36,193 bases of DNA from Pseudalkalibacillus salsuginis (GTDB taxonomy: Bacteria > Bacillota > Bacilli > Bacillales > Fictibacillaceae): the NCBI RefSeq assembly GCF_021646685.1, contig NZ_JAKJHW010000015.1:1-36193 (forward strand), read 5' to 3'. Position 1 is the first letter of the stretch, and each line of letters begins with the position of its first letter. The notes beneath the pieces were generated by a model that saw nothing but the letters and a program-made list of their open reading frames with translations, was not told the origin of the DNA and ran no database searches. The position numbers were made by a program, and so were the translations under genes. This document shows, piece by piece, positions 31,910 through 36,193 of the stretch.

Positions 31910-32860
31910 ATGTTCATTCTATCTTCAGGTAAAGTCCGGTACTCGATCCAGGATGATGTAAAAGAAAAGTATCCAGATATACGGTTCCAGTTCTGTCAAA
32001 ACATAAAAGAAGCGAAGGAATATATAGAGGATGCAGAGATCCTGCTTACATATGGTGAAGATTTAACCGCGGAAATCATTAACAAGGCCCACCGATTGAA
32101 ATGGATCCATGTGATGTCTGCCGGTCTTGAGAAAATGCCGTTTGAAGCCATAAGAGCACAAGATATATTGGTTACAAACGCAAGAGGCATCCATAAAATA
32201 CCGATGGCTGAATATACAATCGGCATGATGCTGCAAGTGATCCGGGAATTCCCGAAAATCAAAGAAAACCAGAAGAATAAAGTGTGGGATCGTAAATTAC
32301 AAGTAAGTGAGTTATATGGCAAGGTGATCGGAGTCCTTGGGGCGGGTGCGATCGGGTCTGAAATTGCACGTTTGGCAAAAGCCTTCAATATGCATACGAA
32401 AGGGCTGAACCGCAGCGGACGCCCTGTGGAACATTTTGACGAAATGGTTACCTTCGATCGGCTCGATGATCTTTTGCAAAAGGCTGATTTTGTTGTGTCC
32501 GTTTTACCGAAAACCGAAGAAACAAGTGCGATTTTAAAGAAGGGACACTTTGAAAAAATGCAGGAACATGCCGTTTTCATCAACATCGGGAGAGGTACTA
32601 CCGTCGATCAAAAAGGTTTGATTGAGGCATTACAAGAAAATCAGATTGCGCATGCTGTTTTAGATGTAATGGAAAAAGAGCCGCTTCCTGAGGACAGTGT
32701 ATTATGGGGAATGGAGAACGTAACGATCACTCCCCACCTCTCAGGCATCACACCACTTTACCAGCGCCGGGCTATTGATCAATTTGAAGAGAATTTAAAG
32801 GTTTACCGGACAGGTGAAGGGGATTATTTGAACAAAATCGATCTGACCAGGGGGTATTGA
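31910..32860 (+). CDS. D-isomer specific 2-hydroxyacid dehydrogenase
   Basis: A 316-residue NAD(P)-dependent dehydrogenase. The nucleotide motif GAGAIG is at 144-149. The catalytic set is complete: Arg228 in NIGRGTTVD, Glu257 in EKEPLPEDS and His276 in TPHLSG. The substrate cannot be told; the GHRPR/phosphoglycerate-like subgroup is broad. The ATG at 31910 lies eight bases after GGGAGG; a TTG 14 codons upstream is less likely. It ends three bases before the cobalamin adenosyltransferase gene start, so the two probably form an operon. I recall no counterpart between bcp and perR in B. subtilis. Confidence 0.88.
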   Translation: MFILSSGKVRYSIQDDVKEKYPDIRFQFCQNIKEAKEYIEDAEILLTYGEDLTAEIINKAHRLKWIHVMSAGLEKMPFEAIRAQDILVTNARGIHKIPMAEYTIGMMLQVIREFPKIKENQKNKVWDRKLQVSELYGKVIGVLGAGAIGSEIARLAKAFNMHTKGLNRSGRPVEHFDEMVTFDRLDDLLQKADFVVSVLPKTEETSAILKKGHFEKMQEHAVFINIGRGTTVDQKGLIEALQENQIAHAVLDVMEKEPLPEDSVLWGMENVTITPHLSGITPLYQRRAIDQFEENLKVYRTGEGDYLNKIDLTRGY

Positions 32861-32863
32861 TGT

Positions 32864-33415
32864 ATGAAGATCTATACGAAGTCTGGAGATAAAGGGACAA
32901 CTTCGCTCGTGTACGGAGAACGTGTCGGAAAAAACGATCCTCGTGTAGAAGCCTATGGTACATGTGACGAGGCAAATTCGATGATAGGACTAGGGTTGAG
33001 CCATTTACAAGAGCCGCAAAGGGAATGGAAAGTCGAATTCGAAAAAAACGTCCGTAAAGTCCAGACTGTCCTTTTTCACGTCGGAGCTGAGCTGGCGACC
33101 CCGGCAGGTAAAAAAGTGGGCTGGACATTGGAAGAAAGCGACATAACCTATCTTGAACAAGCAATTGATCGTTGGGATAAGGAATTGAAACCGTTGAAGC
33201 AATTTGTCCTTCCTGGAGGATCGGCCGCTGCTTCTGTGTTTCATGTTGCTCGTACCGTTGTAAGAAGGGCAGAACGGCAAGCTGTCGCGATTGAAAATGT
33301 AAATCCTTTGGTACTCTCCTATCTGAATCGTCTTTCCGATTTCTTATTCGTGGCTGCGAGATACTTGAATCAGAAAATGAATGTAGCGGAACCGATCTTA
33401 CATGATGAGGAGTAA
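32864..33415 (+). CDS. Cob(I)alamin adenosyltransferase, PduO type
   Basis: Transfers the adenosyl group of ATP to cob(I)alamin, giving coenzyme B12. The 183-residue protein has the family motifs in order: YTKSGDKGTTSL (4-15, ATP phosphate contact), RVEAYGTCDEANS (27-39), LPGGS (about 115-119), VRRAER (about 131-136) and YLNRLSDFLFVAAR (about 149-162). It resembles B. subtilis YvqK. The SD is modest (GGGGG, eleven bases upstream). It lies directly after the 2-hydroxyacid dehydrogenase gene and about 25 bases before the perR promoter. Confidence 0.9.
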   Translation: MKIYTKSGDKGTTSLVYGERVGKNDPRVEAYGTCDEANSMIGLGLSHLQEPQREWKVEFEKNVRKVQTVLFHVGAELATPAGKKVGWTLEESDITYLEQAIDRWDKELKPLKQFVLPGGSAAASVFHVARTVVRRAERQAVAIENVNPLVLSYLNRLSDFLFVAARYLNQKMNVAEPILHDEE

Positions 33416-33439
33416 AGTAGCATAAAATAAGGGTTACAA

Positions 33440-33469
33440 TTGACAACTGTCACAAATCCCGTGTACACT
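33440..33469 (+). promoter_or_regulatory. Sigma-A promoter of perR
   Basis: TTGACA (33440-33445), an 18-base spacer, TACACT (33464-33469). The Per box starts three bases downstream. Confidence 0.75.
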
Positions 33470-33471
33470 AA

Positions 33472-33486
33472 TTATAAATATTATAA
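33472..33486. promoter_or_regulatory. Per box (PerR operator)
   Basis: TTATAAATATTATAA differs at one position from the Per box consensus TTATAATnATTATAA. It covers the expected transcription start of perR, consistent with the autorepression known in B. subtilis. Confidence 0.8.
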
Positions 33487-33521
33487 AGTAAGAATGTCTT
33501 TCGGAAGAGAGGTGCATGACG

Positions 33522-33959
33522 ATGACACAGGAAGAAAGCCGATTACAAACAGCGGTTGATACGTTGAAGGATGCGGGAGTTCGCATTACGCCACAACGTC
33601 ATGCGATTTTAGAATATTTAATCCAAACTATGTCTCATCCTACAGCTGATGAGATTTATAAAGCATTAGAGGACAAATTTCCTAATATGAGTGTTGCGAC
33701 TGTATACAATAACCTGCGCGTCTTTAAAGGTGCAGGACTTGTCAAGGAACTGACTTATGGGGACTCATCCAGTCGTTTTGACTGTGTGACAACCGATCAC
33801 TACCATATCATTTGTGAAGACTGCGGCAAAATCGTCGACTTTTCCTATCCCGGCCTCGACGAAGTTGAAGATGTTGCTAAGCATGTAACAGGTTTTAAGG
33901 TAGTAAATCACCGTATGGAAGTGTACGGAACATGTCCTGAATGCCAAAAGCTCCATTAA
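33522..33959 (+). CDS. perR: Peroxide-responsive repressor PerR
   Basis: Fur-family repressor that senses hydrogen peroxide by iron-catalysed His oxidation. With ATG 33522 the protein is 145 residues. The regulatory metal ligands correspond to His39, Asp87, His93, His95 and Asp106 (B. subtilis numbering plus two). The structural zinc site is Cys98, Cys101, Cys138 and Cys141. The recognition helix region [13 protein letters not shown] is intact. An ATG two codons upstream (33516) lies only three bases from the SD, so 33522 (nine bases) is preferred. Promoter and Per box upstream indicate autoregulation. It is followed by a terminator and, as in B. subtilis, by ygzB on the opposite strand. Confidence 0.95.
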   Translation: MTQEESRLQTAVDTLKDAGVRITPQRHAILEYLIQTMSHPTADEIYKALEDKFPNMSVATVYNNLRVFKGAGLVKELTYGDSSSRFDCVTTDHYHIICEDCGKIVDFSYPGLDEVEDVAKHVTGFKVVNHRMEVYGTCPECQKLH

Positions 33960-33962
33960 AGA

Positions 33963-34005
33963 GGATGACTGAAGCTTCTTTTGAAGCCGATGTCATCCCT
34001 TTTTT
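33963..34005 (+). terminator. Terminator after perR
   Basis: GGATGAC (33963-33969) pairs with GTCATCC (33992-33998), with an inner GCTTC/GAAGC hairpin, followed by CTTTTTT. Confidence 0.8.
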
Positions 34006-34047
34006 GAAGGATAAGAAAGTATAAAAATTTTGGTTGCGGTGAAGTGA

Positions 34048-34201
34048 TGTCTAGCTCCACCGTCCAACCACTCTTGATCACTTCAGTCCTCCTGTGGCGG
34101 TCGACACATTGATTTAGGTCGAAGTGATACCCACGCAGAACCGAACTTTGTTTGGTTCGAGCATCCTCGTCGGACTTCCAGTGACCTTCGTGGTCAACCA
34201 G
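34048..34201. repeat. Dispersed long-hairpin repeat, copy 3
   Basis: Nearly full-length partner of the element at 14017-14176. It shares GGCGGTCGACACATTGA, ACCCACGCAGAACCGAAC, TTTGTTTGGTTCGAGC and TCCTCGTCGGACTTCCAG. It starts GTCTAGCTCCACCG and ends GACCTTCGTGGTCAACCAG. It lies between the perR and ygzB terminators, i.e. between convergent genes. Confidence 0.85.
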
Positions 34202-34236
34202 AAAAAGTGACCTCGAAATGAAGGTCACTTTTTTTA
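34202..34236. terminator. Terminator at the 3' end of ygzB
   Basis: AAAAAGTGACCT (34202-34213) pairs with AGGTCACTTTTT (34222-34233 region) across an 8-nt loop. A- and T-runs occur on both sides. It overlaps the ygzB stop codon. Confidence 0.8.
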
Positions 34237-34593
34237 CTGCTCTTTTTGGTTTCTTCTATTGTATTTATCATCGAATTCGACCCCATCCAAAGACGGATCC
34301 ATTGTAAGCGGCTGCTTACAGAACATACATGCATCCACCCTGCCAAGTACTTTTGTCACCTTTTGGCAGTTTGGACATTCTACCTGGACAGCCTTGGTCG
34401 AAAGCATTCCGATCCAAATATATACCGCAGCGCTCGATAATGTTGCCAAAAAACCGATCAGCATGAAGATCGTCATCACTGTAAAACTTGCTTTAAAATA
34501 AAGTCCGAGGTACATTATGATAATGCCTATGAACACTAGACTCAGGGCAAACGTTCTGATTTTATTGATCTTGCTTGTATATTTCAATTCCAT
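34234..34593 (-). CDS. ygzB: YgzB (UPF0295) membrane protein
   Basis: A 119-residue protein with two transmembrane helices (about 13-33 and 39-63), followed by a zinc-ribbon-like part with paired cysteines (CPNC at about 74-77 and CMFC at about 90-93). Length and layout match YgzB of B. subtilis; function unknown. The start at 34593 has AAGGAGG ten bases upstream; an ATG three codons earlier touches the SD. It is convergent with perR and divergent from ygxA, as in B. subtilis. Confidence 0.88.
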   Translation of the reverse strand: MELKYTSKINKIRTFALSLVFIGIIIMYLGLYFKASFTVMTIFMLIGFLATLSSAAVYIWIGMLSTKAVQVECPNCQKVTKVLGRVDACMFCKQPLTMDPSLDGVEFDDKYNRRNQKEQ

Positions 34594-34665
34594 AATATAC
34601 ATTCCTCCTTCACACAGTATAGCAAATATGGAAATTGAAATCATGAACAATCTTTTAACATTTCA

Positions 34666-34694
34666 TTTACATAGAGGAAAAACTGAAATAATAT
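34666..34694 (+). promoter_or_regulatory. Promoter of ygxA
   Basis: TTTACA (34666-34671), a 17-base spacer, TAATAT (34689-34694), 55 bases before the ygxA start. Confidence 0.5.
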
Positions 34695-34749
34695 TGAATA
34701 GTTTAAAATGGAACGAACCACGGACATTCGCACAGGAGATGATTGTACA

Positions 34750-35619
34750 ATGGAAGATATTTTACGGCCACTCTATCAGGAAAGAGCAAGTCATGAGGAA
34801 ACACTTGGGGTTTTGTTAATTGAAAAAAATAAAAAGTTCAGTCCATCCACTGATCACTTTGATGTGATTTTATTTATCATTGTTGAAAAGGCTGATACGC
34901 CCTGGCAAGTAAAGCATTACGAATTTAAAGATAAAAAAGCAGCTCTCCATGTTGTTACACTCCATCAATTGAACCAATGGCTGATGCTTGGATCGCATCG
35001 GCGGGTCGTAGATTGGGTAGTGAACGGCAAGGTTCTTTTTGATCGTAATGAATTTGTGGACTCGTTAAAGACACGTATAAATGATTTCCCGATCGCAGAA
35101 CGCAAGAAGAAAATCGGTATAGAGTTTGCAAAACTGGTCCGCAGGTTCTCTGATGGAAAAGAATTGTACCATGCAGGTCATTTCCTTGATGCATATAACA
35201 ATATCATCCATGCGCTCCATCATCTTGCGCGTCTTTCCGTCATCGAACATGGTTTCTACCCGGAAGTTACTGTGTGGAATCAAGTGAAACAAATTGAACC
35301 TGAGATTTACAAGTTATATGAAGAACTTACGTCCAGCGATGAACCGATCAATAAACGAATAGAATTGCTGATTTTAGCGAATGAATTCTCATTGTCCGCT
35401 AAAACTGAACTTGGATCACGTCATCTTAAAGACATCATGAATACGCGTCAGGAAACCTGGTCGTTTTATGAATTGATGGTACATCCTGAAATGGAAGATT
35501 ATAAAATTGATCTAGGAGCCATGTTGGAGCATCTGATCGAGAAGGAATATATCAAAGTCATTCGACAGGATACGAAGGGAATAGGGATCTTTCATAGGAC
35601 GTATCAGTTTAGGAATTAA
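34750..35619 (+). CDS. ygxA: YgxA, nucleotidyltransferase-like protein
   Basis: A 289-residue protein of the YgxA family, found immediately upstream of an rRNA operon in B. subtilis and here. The N-terminal domain resembles a nucleotidyltransferase fold (GVLLIEK..., then the DHFDVILFIIVE strand). The second half is helical (YHAGHFLDAYNNIIHALHHLARLSVIE, HEPN-like in character). Function is not known. The ATG at 34750 has AGGAG eleven bases upstream; the frame is open 14 codons further without an SD. A sigma-A-like promoter precedes it. rRNA promoter P1 starts 15 bases after its stop and no terminator separates them. Confidence 0.87.
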   Translation: MEDILRPLYQERASHEETLGVLLIEKNKKFSPSTDHFDVILFIIVEKADTPWQVKHYEFKDKKAALHVVTLHQLNQWLMLGSHRRVVDWVVNGKVLFDRNEFVDSLKTRINDFPIAERKKKIGIEFAKLVRRFSDGKELYHAGHFLDAYNNIIHALHHLARLSVIEHGFYPEVTVWNQVKQIEPEIYKLYEELTSSDEPINKRIELLILANEFSLSAKTELGSRHLKDIMNTRQETWSFYELMVHPEMEDYKIDLGAMLEHLIEKEYIKVIRQDTKGIGIFHRTYQFRN

Positions 35620-35633
35620 CAGCAAAAAAGTTA

Positions 35634-35663
35634 TTGACACTTTCTAAATGAACATGGTATATT
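35634..35663 (+). promoter_or_regulatory. rRNA operon promoter P1
   Basis: TTGACA (35634-35639), an 18-base spacer, TATATT (35658-35663). An identical AAAAAAGTTATTGACA lead-in occurs at P2, typical of tandem rrn promoters. A 6-bp stem with a GGAA tetraloop (CGCTGC-GGAA-GCGGCG) follows, between P1 and P2. Confidence 0.85.
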
Positions 35664-35711
35664 ATATCTCGTCGCTGCGGAAGCGGCGGGATTTCGTTTT
35701 AAAAAAAGTTA

Positions 35712-35740
35712 TTGACAGACGGGATTATAGATGATATTCT
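35712..35740 (+). promoter_or_regulatory. rRNA operon promoter P2
   Basis: TTGACA (35712-35717), a 17-base spacer, TATTCT (35735-35740), 78 bases downstream of P1. Confidence 0.85.
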
Positions 35741-36098
35741 ATAAAAGTCGCTGTTAAAGACTTCGACAACAAAAAACATCAATAAAAGACATCTATTTTT
35801 GTCCTTTTTGATAAAGATCTTCGATGGAAAACGTCACGTCTGTGACGATATCGAAGCTGCCCATCCATGGGCAATACAGCTCTTTGAAAACTGAACAAAA
35901 GCCAAGCGTGAAACGGGTCTTTTTAAAAAGAACCCAAAATCAATTTCGATTTACATTTAATGAGCAATCAAACAATGCTCAAAAAAATTCAGTGGCAAGA
36001 AGTTTGAGGAAGCAAGGAAGGCGAACACCGGATTGTACCTGGTTGTACATGAGGGTGTGGACCGACGATGCTGACAAAGAAATTCAACGCCAATCAAT
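35741..36098 (+). other. rRNA operon leader with boxA and hairpins
   Basis: The 358-base leader carries an antitermination boxA (GCTCTTTGAAAA, 35879-35890). Before it are a long hairpin (CTTCGAT 35819-35825 with ATCGAAG 35850-35856, inner CGTCAC/GTGACG) and a TGCCCAT/ATGGGCA stem (35858-35873). After it are a GGGTCTTTTT/AAAAAGAACCC stem (about 35915-35935) and GAGCA/TGCTC (about 35962-35981). The last part probably forms the 5' half of the 16S processing stem, whose partner is outside the window. Confidence 0.65.
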
Positions 36099-36193
36099 TT
36101 TTTGGAGAGTTTGATCCTGGCTCAGGACGAACGCTGGCGGCGTGCCTAATACATGCAAGTCGAGCGGACCAACGAGGAGCTTGCTCCTCAGAG
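36099..36193 (+). rRNA. rrs: 16S ribosomal RNA, 5' end (partial)
   Basis: AGAGTTTGATCCTGGCTCAG at 36106-36125 is the universal 16S 5' sequence (E. coli positions 8-27), which puts the mature 5' end near 36099. GACGAACGCTGGCGGCGTGC and TACATGCAAGTCGAGCG follow. The window ends within variable region V1 (AGGAGCTTGCTCCT stem). The firmicute-type V1 supports a Bacillales source. The remainder of the operon lies beyond the right edge. Confidence 0.97.

Noticed and set aside
31996-32586. 196-codon minus-strand frame
   Set aside because: Lies wholly inside the well-supported 2-hydroxyacid dehydrogenase gene with no recognisable motif.
32772-33446. 224-codon minus-strand frame
   Set aside because: Antisense to the PduO-type adenosyltransferase; low-complexity Ser/Leu/Arg content and no ribosome binding site.
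1-36193. Defence island, prophage, integrative element or biosynthetic cluster
   Set aside because: No restriction, toxin-antitoxin, integrase, phage structural or NRPS/PKS-like genes were seen on either strand.

Overview
The window looks like the chromosome of a spore-forming Bacillaceae member related to Bacillus but not B. subtilis itself. Three things support this. Three spore or germination genes are present (pdaA, sspK, sspE), with sigma-G-like promoter sequences. Most ribosome binding sites are strong AGGAGG type. The gene order closely follows the B. subtilis yfhD-recX-yfhH-sspK-yfhJ-yfhP-mutY-yfhS-sspE-ygaC-ygaD-ygaE-gsaB-bcp-perR-ygzB-ygxA-rrnD segment. The right edge is the first ~95 nt of a 16S rRNA gene. 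Species cannot be fixed from this sequence.

Layout. 1-543: the 3' end of a group II intron (domains V and VI) abuts a decayed alanine/glycine:cation symporter gene. 642-3138: pdaA and an RlmCD-type rRNA methyltransferase gene lie between two near-identical 18-bp-arm palindromes. 3148-3260: seven same-strand DnaA-box-like 9-mers sit between convergent genes. 3327-9248: yfhD, a GNAT acetyltransferase, an amidohydrolase, yfhF, recX, an SDR, yfhH and a YpzG-like gene. 9282-13970: sspK, yfhJ, a 21-bp tandem repeat, yfhP, mutY with a second SDR, yfhS and sspE. 14283-17407: an SRAP protein, ygaC and ygaD. 17712-23582: a complete DppA-type peptide ABC importer in the order D-F-A-B-C. 23763-26411: ygaE and a glutamate-1-semialdehyde aminomutase on the minus strand. 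26652-29240: a three-gene ABC-2 type exporter. 29330-31113: a CNNM/CBS membrane protein and a small potassium channel. 31276-33959: bcp, a 2-hydroxyacid dehydrogenase, a PduO-type cobalamin adenosyltransferase and perR with its Per box. 34234-36193: ygzB, ygxA, tandem rRNA promoters, the leader and the start of 16S.

How the genes fit together. Most of the window is core housekeeping: spore maturation (pdaA, sspE, sspK), DNA maintenance (recX, mutY, SRAP), peroxide defence (bcp, perR), tetrapyrrole and cobalamin steps (hemL/gsaB, PduO) and peptide uptake. I found no defence island, prophage, CRISPR array or secondary-metabolite cluster. The unusual content is mostly non-coding: a DnaA-box cluster, three families of dispersed hairpin repeats, a 21-bp-phased tandem array, a hairpin inside a ribosome binding region and an apparent ACG start codon.
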